From Shouchella sp047238345 (GTDB taxonomy: Bacteria; Bacillota; Bacilli; Bacillales; Bacillaceae_D): a stretch of DNA of 64,000 bases. The notes under the pieces were generated by a model. That model was not told where the DNA came from. It searched no databases and saw only the letters and a list, made by a program, of their open reading frames with translations. Made by a program: the position numbers and the translations under genes. The stretch covers positions 2,914,001-2,978,000 of the forward strand of contig NZ_JBDFMQ010000001.1 in NCBI RefSeq assembly GCF_047238345.1. Reading direction: 5' to 3'. This document shows positions 15,391 to 24,078 of this stretch, piece after piece (position 1 is the first letter of the stretch; each line of letters opens with the position of its first letter).

Positions 15391-17142
15391 ATGTTCGAGT
15401 TACTGCTTCTCATGTTAGAAAGACTAGGTCTTATCGTCATGTTAGCGTTTATTGCAACGAGGTTCCGTTTTTTTCGGAAGATGGCCTCTTCTAGTAAATT
15501 ATCTACAAAACAAAAAACAACAGCCATTCTCTTTTTTGGTCTTTTTGGAATTATTGGCACCTATTCAGGTGTGACGTTTCAACCCGAAACACTTGCGCTT
15601 CAACGTATCACGTTTTCCATTTCCGATGATGAAGCAATTGCGAACTTTCGTGTGATTGGGGTCATGCTAGCCGGTCTTTTTGGTGGCTATAAAGTTGGCT
15701 TAGGCGCTGGCCTCATTGCAGGAATTCATCGGATGTTTTTAGGTGGGTTTACGGCATATGCTTGTGGAATTGCCTCCATTCTTGCTGGTGTTCTCGCAGC
15801 TTTTTATCGCAAAAAAAATCCTCGTGCTATCCACCAGCCTGTGCAAATCATGACTCTTGGCGCATTAGCCGAAACCATGCAAATGGGGTTAATCGCTTTA
15901 CTAGCGACACCGACATCTCAAGCAGTCGAACTTGTGCAGTTAATTGGACTACCAATGATTATTGCCAATGGCATTGGCTGTGCACTGTTCTTTCTTATTA
16001 TTCAAAGCGTCGCAAAAGAGGAACAAAAAGCAGGTGCGTTACAAGCACAGAAAAGCTTAAGAATTGCTGAACAAACTCTCGTTTATTTAAAGCACGGTTT
16101 GAGCAACGAGTCTGCTTATAAAGTGTGCAAGATCCTTTATAAAGAGCTTAATGCATGCGCGATTGCCATCACCGACAAGAGCATGATTTTAGCTCATATT
16201 GGTGTAGGAGCGGATCACCATAAAGCAAATAGCCATATTCAAACACGTTTAACATTAGATGTCATTCAACAGAAGCGAATGAGTATTGCTGGAGATGACG
16301 AGATCCATTGCAAAGAAGACAACTGTCCTTTAGGGGCTGCGGTTATCGCGCCTCTCATTATACGAGATGAGGTCGTTGGAACATTAAAATTTTACTTTCA
16401 TTCTAAAAAAGAGATTACGGCACTTGAAACGGAGATGTTGTCTGGACTTACAAACTTATTAAGTAGTCAGCTTGAATTAGCAGAAGCGGATCGTGCTTAT
16501 CAGCTCGCTAAAGATGCTGAAGTGAATGCCTTACAAGCTCAAATCAGTCCACACTTCTTATTTAACACGTTAAATACGGTTATTTCCCTTATCCGTTTGG
16601 ATCCAGCAAAAGCACGAACCATGCTTCATTCATTGTCGCAATTCTTACGTCAGAACGTGTCCGCTACTACCATTAAATCACATACTTTAAAAGAAGAGCT
16701 GCATCATATTCAAGCTTATTTATCGATTGAAGAAGTCCGATTTGAAGATCGTTTGACCGTCACCTATTCGATTGATCAAACATTTTTATCGACAGAGATT
16801 CCACCGTTAACGTTACAACCCTTAGTTGAAAATGCAGTGAAGCATGGATTTCGTCATAAAGGAACGAACTGCCAGCTTTCTATTGAAGTATTTGACCACG
16901 GTCGAGACGTCGGTTTACGTGTTCGAGATAATGGTGCTGGTTTTCAGCTTGATGACGTTAATATTCACGAGCACGGTCAACAAACTGAATCAAGTACAGG
17001 AATTGGGATCTACAATAGTAACAAACGACTACAAATGATGTTTGGAGAACGCTCTTCTCTCCAATTTTTCACGGAACCTGGTAGTGGAACAATGGTTGAA
17101 TTTTATATCCCTAAAACAACTAGAAAGGAGGATCTTTCATAA
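15391..17142 (+). CDS. LytS/BtsS-type sensor histidine kinase
   Basis: A 583-residue sensor kinase. Residues 1-200 form the 5TM-5TMR_LYT sensor domain (GVTFQPETLALQRITFSISDDEA-type loop, VIGVMLAGLFGGYKVGLGAGLIAGIHR). Residues about 220-350 are a GAF-like domain (CAIAITDKSMILAHIGVGADHH). The kinase core has the phospho-acceptor in AQISPHFLFNTLNT near residue 388, LQPLVENAVKHGF as N box, and RDNGAGF and STGIGIYN as G boxes. Such kinases sense pyruvate in E. coli BtsS and B. subtilis LytS. TAATG links it to the response regulator gene. Confidence 0.92.
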   Translation: MFELLLLMLERLGLIVMLAFIATRFRFFRKMASSSKLSTKQKTTAILFFGLFGIIGTYSGVTFQPETLALQRITFSISDDEAIANFRVIGVMLAGLFGGYKVGLGAGLIAGIHRMFLGGFTAYACGIASILAGVLAAFYRKKNPRAIHQPVQIMTLGALAETMQMGLIALLATPTSQAVELVQLIGLPMIIANGIGCALFFLIIQSVAKEEQKAGALQAQKSLRIAEQTLVYLKHGLSNESAYKVCKILYKELNACAIAITDKSMILAHIGVGADHHKANSHIQTRLTLDVIQQKRMSIAGDDEIHCKEDNCPLGAAVIAPLIIRDEVVGTLKFYFHSKKEITALETEMLSGLTNLLSSQLELAEADRAYQLAKDAEVNALQAQISPHFLFNTLNTVISLIRLDPAKARTMLHSLSQFLRQNVSATTIKSHTLKEELHHIQAYLSIEEVRFEDRLTVTYSIDQTFLSTEIPPLTLQPLVENAVKHGFRHKGTNCQLSIEVFDHGRDVGLRVRDNGAGFQLDDVNIHEHGQQTESSTGIGIYNSNKRLQMMFGERSSLQFFTEPGSGTMVEFYIPKTTRKEDLS

Positions 17143-17876
17143 TGCCAAATACAGAAATACGCACGCTTATTGTGGACGATGAAAAATATGGACGAGAAGA
17201 GTTGATTTACTTACTTCGGCTTTTCCCAAATATCGTCGTTGTAGGAGAAGCACAATCAGGGCAGGAGGCGATCGCAAAAGTCATGGACCTACAACCTGAT
17301 TTACTTTTTCTAGATATTGAAATGCCAGAAATGAACGGTAAAGAAGTCGCTACGATTATGAAACAAATGAAAAAGCCCCCTTATCTCGTTTTCGCTACTG
17401 CGTATCCACAATTTGCCGTTGATGCGTTTCAGCTACAAGCTAAAGGGTATCTCGTTAAACCTATTAACGAAGTCCAGCTAGCTGAAACCATTACTCAAGT
17501 TGAAGAAGCACTACAGGCCAAATCTTCACAAGAGAAGGCGAATCCAATAGGCAAGCTAGCCGTTGAGAAGGATGACACCATTCACTTTCTTGATCCTGAA
17601 GCGATTCTCTACGCTTATCGGGATGAGAAGAACACAAAAATGGTAACGGACCAGAATGTGTTTGAAACAAAATTGACGTTGAAGGAATTAGAATACCGTT
17701 TAACACCGTATTCCTTTTTCCGAGTTCATAAAAGTTACTTAGTTAATACTGCTTATATAACAGAAATGAACGCTTGGTTTAATGGAGCTTACCAACTCTC
17801 GTTAAATGGCATGCAAGAACAAATACCAGTGAGCCGTAATTATGTTAAACCATTGCGCAAAATGATTGAATTGTAG
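17142..17876 (+). CDS. LytR/AlgR family response regulator (LytTR DNA-binding domain)
   Basis: A 244-residue regulator. Receiver domain residues 5-125: acidic pocket IVDDEKYGREE, phospho-acceptor Asp in LLFLDIEMPEMNG near residue 60, Thr/Ala switch FATAYPQFA and Lys in GYLVKPINE. A linker leads to the LytTR domain (about 140-242): DTIHFLDPEAILYAYRDEKNTKMV, FFRVHKSYLVN and IPVSRNYVKPLRK. LytTR proteins bind pairs of direct repeats upstream of target promoters. The CstA-like gene 140 bases downstream, with CGTCAT repeats at its weak promoter, is the obvious target. Confidence 0.92.
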   Translation: MPNTEIRTLIVDDEKYGREELIYLLRLFPNIVVVGEAQSGQEAIAKVMDLQPDLLFLDIEMPEMNGKEVATIMKQMKKPPYLVFATAYPQFAVDAFQLQAKGYLVKPINEVQLAETITQVEEALQAKSSQEKANPIGKLAVEKDDTIHFLDPEAILYAYRDEKNTKMVTDQNVFETKLTLKELEYRLTPYSFFRVHKSYLVNTAYITEMNAWFNGAYQLSLNGMQEQIPVSRNYVKPLRKMIEL

Positions 17877-17902
17877 AGCCAACCACTTGGCTCTACTTTT
17901 CT
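17874..17902 (+). terminator. Terminator of the lytS-lytR operon
   Basis: TAGAGCCAA (17874-17882) and TTGGCTCTA (17887-17895) form a perfect 9-bp stem with a 4-base loop, followed by CTTTTC. It begins in the stop codon of the regulator. Confidence 0.8.
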
Positions 17903-17941
17903 ACGTCTTATCATCATTTTTTGACATCTCACGACAAAAAA

Positions 17942-17983
17942 CGTCATTTCCGTCATGAAATTGTATATACTTTCTTCATGAAA
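17942..17983 (+). promoter_or_regulatory. Promoter with direct repeats upstream of the cstA-like gene
   Basis: CGTCAT occurs at 17942-17947 and 17951-17956, overlapping where a -35 would sit (GTCATT at 17943-17948, 17 bp before TATACT at 17966-17971). TCATGAAA repeats at 17953-17960 and 17976-17983. A poor -35 with direct repeats over it suggests activator dependence, plausibly on the adjacent LytTR regulator. Confidence 0.5.
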
Positions 17984-18015
17984 CCGCATACACATCATGC
18001 GAGGGGAGAACGTAT

Positions 18016-19467
18016 ATGATTACTTTTTTAATTGCTTTAGTCTTACTATTTGTTGGTTATTTAACGTACGGCAAATTTGTAGAAAAAGTCTTTCAACCAA
18101 AAGCAGACCGTCCTACACCAGCCTATACACAAGCTGATGGCGTCGACTACTTGCCGATGGGTAAAAATAAAAATGCCTTAATTCAACTTATTAGTATTGC
18201 AGGTGTCGGTCCCATTTTTGGTCCGATTATGGGTGCGCTTTATGGACCAGTTGCCTTTATCTGGATTGTACTAGGCTGTATATTTGCAGGAGCTGTACAT
18301 GACTATTTAACAGGTATGATTTCGATTCGAAACGGTGGCGCCCATTTGCCAGAACTTGCAGGGCGATTTTTAGGAAAAGCAATGAAACACGTTGTAAATG
18401 CTTTTTCGATCTTACTTTTACTTCTTGTTGGTACTGTATTCGTTGCATCACCGGCAGACTTACTTTATGACTTAGTCAATGGTTCTGTTCCTGTTATCAT
18501 TTTTGTTGTACTTATCTTTATATATTTCTTATTAGCAACGGTTCTACCAATTAACAAGATTATCGGAAATATTTACCCTTATATTGGTGCTTTGTTAGTG
18601 TTTAGTACTGTCGGTATTGGTATTGCTCTTGTTTGGCATCAAGCGCCAATTCCAGAATTATCGCTTGAAAATACACACCCAGCTGGAGCAGCGATTTTCC
18701 CACTGTTATTTTTAACAATCTCATGTGGTGCATTATCTGGATTCCATGCAACCCAATCGCCAATCATTTCAAGAACGACACAAAACGAAAGCCAAGGCCG
18801 TCGAATTTTTTATGGCATGATGATTGCTGAAGGTATGATCGCAATGATTTGGGCAGCTGCGGCAATGAGTTTATTTGATGGCCCTGTTAGTTTGAATGAA
18901 TTGATTACGACCATTGGTACTGGTGGAATTGTATCAGAAATCTCTACAGCTATGCTTGGTCCAGTTGTTGGTACACTAGCGATTCTTGGTGTAATTATTC
19001 TTCCAATTACGTCTGGAGATACGGCTTTCCGTAGTGCTCGAATGATTATTGCTGACTACATTAAAGTACCACAAGTAAAAATTATGAACCGTATTTGGAT
19101 CGCAGCACCATTGTTCATTGTGTCTATTTTCTTAACGACTGTTGACTTCACCATGTTATGGCAGTATTTTAACTGGGCAAACCAATCTACAGCTGTTATT
19201 GCACTTTGGATCGGGGCAATGTTCTTATATATCGCTCGCCGAAACTACTGGATTGCGATTATTCCAGCTTGGTTTATGAGTGTGACGGCTACCGCTTATA
19301 TTATGAACGCACCAATAGGCTTTAATTTACCGATGCAAGTCTCTGTCATTATTAGTATTCTCTTTACCGTGTTGTTAACCGTACTCTTCTTCAGGGCTGC
19401 TAGCAAACGTCGAGCAAGCAATCATCCATTAGAAGACGATGTGTCTGACTGGAAACAAAGCGCATAA
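18016..19467 (+). CDS. CstA family carbon starvation protein / peptide or pyruvate transporter
   Basis: A 483-residue polytopic protein with about 13 hydrophobic segments. Typical CstA stretches are present: VDYLPMGKNKNALIQLISIAGVGPIFGPIMGA near residue 45, FAGAVHDYLTGMISIRNGG and CGALSGFHATQSPIISRTTQNE. It is the short type, lacking the long C-terminal part of E. coli CstA (about 700 residues). Relatives import pyruvate (BtsT) or peptides. Position after a LytS/LytR pair supports regulated pyruvate-type uptake by inference. Good GAGGGGAG site. Confidence 0.88.
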   Translation: MITFLIALVLLFVGYLTYGKFVEKVFQPKADRPTPAYTQADGVDYLPMGKNKNALIQLISIAGVGPIFGPIMGALYGPVAFIWIVLGCIFAGAVHDYLTGMISIRNGGAHLPELAGRFLGKAMKHVVNAFSILLLLLVGTVFVASPADLLYDLVNGSVPVIIFVVLIFIYFLLATVLPINKIIGNIYPYIGALLVFSTVGIGIALVWHQAPIPELSLENTHPAGAAIFPLLFLTISCGALSGFHATQSPIISRTTQNESQGRRIFYGMMIAEGMIAMIWAAAAMSLFDGPVSLNELITTIGTGGIVSEISTAMLGPVVGTLAILGVIILPITSGDTAFRSARMIIADYIKVPQVKIMNRIWIAAPLFIVSIFLTTVDFTMLWQYFNWANQSTAVIALWIGAMFLYIARRNYWIAIIPAWFMSVTATAYIMNAPIGFNLPMQVSVIISILFTVLLTVLFFRAASKRRASNHPLEDDVSDWKQSA

Positions 19468-19474
19468 TCCAATA

Positions 19475-19514
19475 AAGAAGAGTAACGCTCACGTGAGCGC
19501 TACTCTTCTTTTTT
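19475..19514. terminator. Bidirectional terminator overlapping a stop codon
   Basis: AAGAAGAGTA and TACTCTTCTT with an inner CGCTCACGTGAGCG stem form one long hairpin, with T tracts. It ends the cstA-like gene and extends over the last five codons of the convergent decarboxylase gene. Confidence 0.85.
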
Positions 19515-21158
19515 AAATGCTCGAATTTGTTTTACATAGTCTGGTGCATCCATTGGATCATCAACAACTAATTCTACCACGCAAAGTTGATCAACATCGT
19601 TTACTTTTTGAAGAACCTCTTTTAGTTCCATCGTTGTTTTCGCCGTGAAGCTGCTTGCGCCTCCGCCAAAGCCTTCAAGAAGCGCATCATAATTCCACTT
19701 TGGAATCTCATTGTAGTCTTGCTCTTTCGTTTCCGTATTTAAATATTTTTCAATTGTGTAGCCCTGATTATTTAAGATAAAAATAATTGGCTTACAATCG
19801 TAATAAAGCATTGAACTGATTTCTTGAGCAGTTAGCTGTAGCGAACCATCTCCTGTAAAAAGAAGAGTTCGACGGCTTGGTGCTGCAATACTCGCTCCGA
19901 ATGCAGCTGCTGTTGCAAACCCAATCGACTGCCAGCCGCCTTGCTTTAAATAGCTAACCCCTTTTTTCATGCGGGCTTGAGACATTCCATAAAAGAACGT
20001 TCCCGTTTCGACAACAACAACATCCTCTTCTTTAATAAAGTCTTGCAACATCGGGTAATACTGTTTTGCACGTAATGGCCCGTCCTCAACTTCCTTGCTG
20101 CTTCCGTACGGGAAGGAAATCGTCCTTTGATAAGATTTATCTTCTGATAGATTGAGTTGCCCAATTTGTTTCAATACATCATACGCCTTTACCTGCTCAT
20201 ACGTTGCATGCTCAACTCTTACATAGTGAGGCTGAATGTCTATAAGCTGTTCTTTTTGTATCGATGCAGTGAAATTTGCTGTGTTCGTATCTGCCCATAC
20301 GAGACCGACACCAATGACGCAATCAGATTGTTCTACTATGTCTCTCACTTCATGGCTGCCAAAATCTCCTGCGTACAACCCAATGTATTCGTCTAAACTT
20401 TCGTCGACCGATCCTTTTCCATACATCATGCTGGCTACTGGAATATGGAACGTTTTCGTAACGGTTTGCATCATCTTTTCTAATTCAAAACTCTTTACTT
20501 TCGTATCAACAAGCAAAACTGGCTTTTTACTCTCTTTCAACTTTACATCAAGGTGACGAATTGCTTGGTCAAGGGTTTGTTGATCGGTTTCAAATACCTC
20601 AATTGGGTTCGTCTCTGCTTCTATTATTAACTCATTTATAAGGTCATCTGCAATCATCAAATAAACTGGTTTCTGGTAATCTTTTGCTAGTTGAATCGTT
20701 TTTGTTATTTCCGTTCTCGCATTGCTTGGTGTGACAACAGTCGAGTATGCCGAAATTTCTGCGAACATGCGCTTAAATACGCCAAAGTCGCCATTCATTA
20801 ACGTATGGTGAACTTGTAAACCTTTTGCTTGTTTATCATGGTCCGGCGCACCAACAATATGAATAATCGGGATATTTTCGCAATTCGCCCCTGCAATTGC
20901 GTTCGCCGCGCTAAGTTCCCCAACACCGAACGCCGTAACAAGTGCGGAAATTCCATGCAGACGGGCATATCCATCCGCGGCATAACCTGCATTTAATTCA
21001 TTTCGATTATGAATAAAGCGTATTCCGTCTGTTCGTTCTAGTGTATCAAGTAATGCAAAGTTATAGTCACCAGGAACACCAAATACGTCTTTTATCCCTT
21101 CCTTCCGTAATGCTTCATACAAATATTCCCCAATTGTTTCTGTCTGATCTGAAGCCAT
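19500..21158 (-). CDS. ThDP-dependent 2-oxo acid decarboxylase (IpdC/KdcA/PDC type)
   Basis: A 552-residue thiamine diphosphate enzyme. The N-terminal Pyr domain has VFGVPGDYNFALLD and HNRNELNAGYAADGYAR, containing the conserved catalytic Glu. LQVHHTLMNGDF provides the His-His pair specific to decarboxylases of the pyruvate/indolepyruvate/branched-chain group rather than to acetolactate synthase. The C-terminal PP domain has LLFTGDGSLQLTAQEIS and NNQGYTIEKYL, the GDG-N ThDP/Mg motif. It converts a 2-oxo acid to an aldehyde; which acid is not clear. AAGGAGAGG precedes the ATG. Confidence 0.88.
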   Translation of the reverse strand: MASDQTETIGEYLYEALRKEGIKDVFGVPGDYNFALLDTLERTDGIRFIHNRNELNAGYAADGYARLHGISALVTAFGVGELSAANAIAGANCENIPIIHIVGAPDHDKQAKGLQVHHTLMNGDFGVFKRMFAEISAYSTVVTPSNARTEITKTIQLAKDYQKPVYLMIADDLINELIIEAETNPIEVFETDQQTLDQAIRHLDVKLKESKKPVLLVDTKVKSFELEKMMQTVTKTFHIPVASMMYGKGSVDESLDEYIGLYAGDFGSHEVRDIVEQSDCVIGVGLVWADTNTANFTASIQKEQLIDIQPHYVRVEHATYEQVKAYDVLKQIGQLNLSEDKSYQRTISFPYGSSKEVEDGPLRAKQYYPMLQDFIKEEDVVVVETGTFFYGMSQARMKKGVSYLKQGGWQSIGFATAAAFGASIAAPSRRTLLFTGDGSLQLTAQEISSMLYYDCKPIIFILNNQGYTIEKYLNTETKEQDYNEIPKWNYDALLEGFGGGASSFTAKTTMELKEVLQKVNDVDQLCVVELVVDDPMDAPDYVKQIRAFKKEE

Positions 21159-21220
21159 TTAAACCTCTCCTTTTCAACGTCTGTACAAAACGTATACCCT
21201 TAAATCCAAATCACACACCC

Positions 21221-21267
21221 GCTTAAACGAGATAAATCGTTTATCAACTAGCTATCTGCTTAAACGA
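21221..21267. promoter_or_regulatory. Repeat cluster upstream of the decarboxylase gene
   Basis: GCTTAAACGA occurs twice as a direct repeat (21221-21230 and 21258-21267). Between them lies the palindrome GATAAATCGTTTATC (21231-21245). The cluster sits 60-110 bases upstream of the decarboxylase start and looks like a binding region for an unidentified regulator. Confidence 0.4.
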
Positions 21268-21524
21268 TCTTTACGTGTGTCATCAATCATCAAAAGCCTC
21301 TAACATAAAACAGCCGAAAACAGTCCCTATGACCTAATTAAAAATATTTAAACTTTTTCCTTTTTATAGGAGGTATTTAAAAAGTTATGAAGAATTATCT
21401 AATTGCAAAATTAAATTACACAAAAATCCTACATGGCTCTACTTCATTAGACAAAACACCCTTCTATCGTTCTGTCCCCATCCCTTTGGTCAAATGTCCC
21501 TTTATCGTCCTGCGTAAATCATTG

Positions 21525-21740
21525 AAAGGAGGTGAGTGCTTAAATTAATCGCACAACCCTCGCGCCCTAGTCTCTCTTAACTATGGCCTTCATCCCTTTT
21601 ATCAAAGTGTTAGATGTGCTCTTCCCTCCCAGCATGCTCTTACACTCATTGGTCTTTCCTCATTGACCACTTATTTAATCTTATTCGTTAAGCTGTATTA
21701 AAAAGAGCCCTATAACCAACTGATGGTCTCTAGGGCTCAA
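21525..21740 (+). pseudogene. Decayed holin-like / type I toxin-like small ORF
   Basis: An ideal ribosome binding site AAAGGAGGTGAG lies at 21525-21536. The open stretch at 21630-21701 reads QHALTLIGLSSLTTYLILFV then KLY and stop, close in pattern to the ALTLM-x-F-x-L-I helix of putative holin-like toxins (TxpA/BsrG type). No start codon exists in that frame after the upstream stop, so the gene is broken. A terminator with arms GAGCCCTA and TAGGGCTC (21705-21738) follows directly, as is usual for these genes. An antisense antitoxin RNA was not identified. Confidence 0.45.
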
Positions 21741-21742
21741 TT
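21705..21742 (+). terminator. Hairpin terminator after the toxin-like remnant
   Basis: GAGCCCTA (21705-21712) pairs with TAGGGCTC (21731-21738), with an inner ACCA/TGGT stem, followed by a short AATTT. Confidence 0.65.
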
Positions 21743-21912
21743 TAAAGCAGGAATGTAAAGGTCAGAGTCCTCATTTCTCTTTTCCTTAACATTCTTGTTT
21801 AACTCAAAAGGTGTGAGGGTATGTAAATAAGTTACAACCCCTATCTATTTGCCGTTATCTATGAGACACTTGTTCATAAGCCTAAAGCTAGGCTAATTAA
21901 GGAGAGTGCCTT

Positions 21913-22080
21913 ATTTACAAAGTAGTTCGGTACGTTAATGGTATAGCAGAAAATGCTAAGACCATCAATTGCAACATAAAATCGTTTAAAGATTTAGCTT
22001 CTGCGGAACTAGAAATAAAAAAATTGAATTTAGATCTTATTCTCTTAGACAATGATGTTTGGGGAATTGAAGTGATATAA
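21913..22080 (+). CDS. Hypothetical 55-residue protein with ATT as apparent start codon
   Basis: The frame reads YKVVRYVNGIAENAKTINC, continues NIKSFKDLASAELEIKKLNL and ends DLILLDNDVWGIEVI. It is protein-like: an initial strand, a charged helix and a hydrophobic C-terminus. No ATG, GTG or TTG lies in frame downstream of the preceding stop. AAGGAG (21899-21904) is 8 bases before an in-frame ATT at 21913, so ATT is either a rare start or a mutated ATG. A strong terminator follows right after the stop. A 6-bp hairpin (AGCCTA/TAGGCT) lies just upstream of the ribosome binding site. Family not recognised. Confidence 0.5.
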   Translation: MYKVVRYVNGIAENAKTINCNIKSFKDLASAELEIKKLNLDLILLDNDVWGIEVI

Positions 22081-22105
22081 GTAGGCATGGCCTGCTTATT
22101 TTTTT
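22079..22105 (+). terminator. Terminator of the 55-residue ORF
   Basis: AAGTAGGC (22079-22086) pairs with GCCTGCTT (22090-22097) around a 3-base loop with one G-T pair, followed by TTTTTTT. It overlaps the stop codon of the ORF. Confidence 0.8.
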
Positions 22106-22223
22106 GCCTTTTAAGCAGGACACTTTACTTGCAGACATGTATATCATTTTAAGAGCTTCCTCGAGTTACTTATTTTAGAGAAGATCAAGATAGAGACAAC
22201 CCTAAAAATAACTTCAACAACAC

Positions 22224-22260
22224 AAAAAAGCCACCTTCTCAATTGAAAAGAGAAGATGGC
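22224..22260 (-). terminator. Terminator downstream of guaA
   Basis: On the minus strand GCCATCTTCTC pairs with GAGAAGGTGGC and is followed by TTTTTT (22229-22224). It lies about 95 bases after the guaA stop. The stretch 22106-22223 shows nothing else. Confidence 0.8.
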
Positions 22261-22355
22261 TTCAATTGTTTCCGACAATCTTTGTAGAGAGCTTAAGAAC
22301 TTAAAACGTAGTTTTCCAATTGAAGCCAGCGTTTCTGTCAATTCTCAAGAACGTG

Positions 22356-23903
22356 TTACTCCCACTCGATTGTGGACGGTGGCTTACTCGTTACGTCATA
22401 CACGATACGGTTTACGTGAGCAACTTCATTCACAATACGAGTAGAGATAATCTCTAACACATCCCAAGGGATACGTGCCCAATCAGACGTCATACCGTCA
22501 ATCGATGTTACAGCGCGAATACCTACAGTATAATCATACGTACGAGCATCGCCCATTACGCCTACACTTCGCATGTTTGGAAGCGCAGTAAAGTACTGCC
22601 AAATTTCACGTTCAAGTCCAGCTTTTTTAATTTCTTCACGCAAAATCGCATCACTTTCACGAACGATGGTTAGCTTTTCATCCGTAATTTCACCTAATAC
22701 ACGAATGCCTAAACCTGGTCCAGGGAAAGGTTGACGCCAAACAATTTCATCTGCGATTCCGAGTTCTGAACCGAGGGCACGTACTTCATCTTTAAATAAA
22801 GCATTTAATGGCTCGATTAATTCAAAGCTCATATCTTCTGGTAAGCCGCCAACATTGTGGTGCGATTTAATCGTTTGGGCTGTATCCGTACCAGACTCAA
22901 TAATATCTGTATAAAGAGTTCCTTGAGCAAGGAAGTCCATTTTCTTATCTTTTAATTTCGCTGCTTCCTCGTCGAACACGTAAATAAATTCATTCCCGAT
23001 GATTTTACGCTTTTGCTCAGGGTCTGTTACACCTTTAAGTTTTCCTAAGAAGCGATCAGCTGCATCAATTTTGACGACATTCATATTGAAGCCTTCACTG
23101 AATGTCTCCATGACACTCTCAGCTTCATCTTTACGTAGTAATCCATGATCAATAAACATACACGTTAATTGGTCACCAATTGCTTGATGAATTAAAACAG
23201 CTACGACAGAAGAATCAACGCCACCGCTTAACGCACATAAAACGTGACGATCGCCGACTTGCTCACGAATCTTTTTGATTTCTTCTTCAATGAAATTCTC
23301 CATTGACCAATCGCCTTTAGATCCACAAATTGTGAATGCAAAGTTCTTTAGCAATTCATTTCCGAATTCAGAATGACGTACTTCTGGGTGGAATTGAACA
23401 CCATAGAATTTTCTTGACTCATCGCTCATTGCAGCTACTGGGCAAGATGGGTTTGAACCGTCAACCGTAAAACCTTCTGGTGGTGCAATAATTTTATCAC
23501 CATGACTCATCCAAACCGTTTGCTCAATCGGCAAACCTTTAAATAAGTCAGATTGATTTTCTACATGTAACACAGCTTTCCCATACTCACGGTGGGATGC
23601 TTTTTCAACTTTCCCGCCAAAATGGTGTGTCATGAGCTGAACACCATAACATATTCCTAAGATCGGAATACCTAAATCATAAATAGCTGGATCACAAGAA
23701 GGTGCTCCTTCTACGTATGCACTGTTTGGTCCACCAGAGAAAATAATCCCAATTGGATTTAATGCTTTAATTTCTTCAGCCGTAATTTTGTGAGAGTGTA
23801 GCTCACTATACACGCCTAAGTCGCGGATACGACGTGTAATCAATTGATTATACTGGCCTCCGAAATCAAGAACAACAATTGTTTCATGATTCGTCACTTG
23901 CAT
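22356..23903 (-). CDS. guaA: GMP synthase (glutamine-hydrolysing)
   Basis: A 515-residue bifunctional enzyme that aminates XMP to GMP. The class I amidotransferase domain (1-200) has IVVLDFGGQYNQLITRRIR, the nucleophile ILGICYGVQ (Cys near 86) and VQFHPEV for the His/Glu partners. The ATP-pyrophosphatase domain has LCALSGGVDSSVVA as P-loop, and the dimerisation domain RQPFPGPGLGIRVLGE and the C-terminal KPPSTIEWE. The frame is open to a GTG at 23912, but AAAGGGTG is 7 bases before the ATG at 23903, which gives the usual N-terminus. It follows yeaC-yeaD-yebA as in B. subtilis. Confidence 0.97.
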   Translation of the reverse strand: MQVTNHETIVVLDFGGQYNQLITRRIRDLGVYSELHSHKITAEEIKALNPIGIIFSGGPNSAYVEGAPSCDPAIYDLGIPILGICYGVQLMTHHFGGKVEKASHREYGKAVLHVENQSDLFKGLPIEQTVWMSHGDKIIAPPEGFTVDGSNPSCPVAAMSDESRKFYGVQFHPEVRHSEFGNELLKNFAFTICGSKGDWSMENFIEEEIKKIREQVGDRHVLCALSGGVDSSVVAVLIHQAIGDQLTCMFIDHGLLRKDEAESVMETFSEGFNMNVVKIDAADRFLGKLKGVTDPEQKRKIIGNEFIYVFDEEAAKLKDKKMDFLAQGTLYTDIIESGTDTAQTIKSHHNVGGLPEDMSFELIEPLNALFKDEVRALGSELGIADEIVWRQPFPGPGLGIRVLGEITDEKLTIVRESDAILREEIKKAGLEREIWQYFTALPNMRSVGVMGDARTYDYTVGIRAVTSIDGMTSDWARIPWDVLEIISTRIVNEVAHVNRIVYDVTSKPPSTIEWE

Positions 23904-23972
23904 CTTATTCACCCTTTATCCTGTTTTCTTCCTTTATTTAAAAAGTTATGAAGCGTCCTAAGCAAACAAAAC

Positions 23973-24010
23973 GGCTACAAAAACAATGAACATTCCATTG
24001 AATTGCAGCC
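23973..24010 (-). promoter_or_regulatory. Structured hairpin in the yebA-guaA gap
   Basis: GGCT/AGCC outer arms (24010-24007 with 23976-23973) enclose CAATG/CATTG arms with small internal bulges, then a T-rich tract on the minus strand. It can be the terminator of the yeaC-yeaD-yebA transcript or an attenuator in the guaA leader. No guanine riboswitch core was found. Confidence 0.45.
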
Positions 24011-24078
24011 CTAATTTCGCGCTAGCTTTCAAACTCTTTTTAGTATGTGCATAATTAAATAGAACTCATTCAACTTTA

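Noticed and set aside
21387..21548. 53-codon frame beginning MKNYLIAKLNYTK with TAGGAGG 12 bases upstream
   Set aside because: Spacing is long, composition is not protein-like in its second half, and it runs through the ribosome site of the toxin-like remnant. Kept only as a weak possibility.
22144..22341. 65-codon minus-strand frame downstream of guaA
   Set aside because: It spans the guaA terminator hairpin and has no ribosome binding site.
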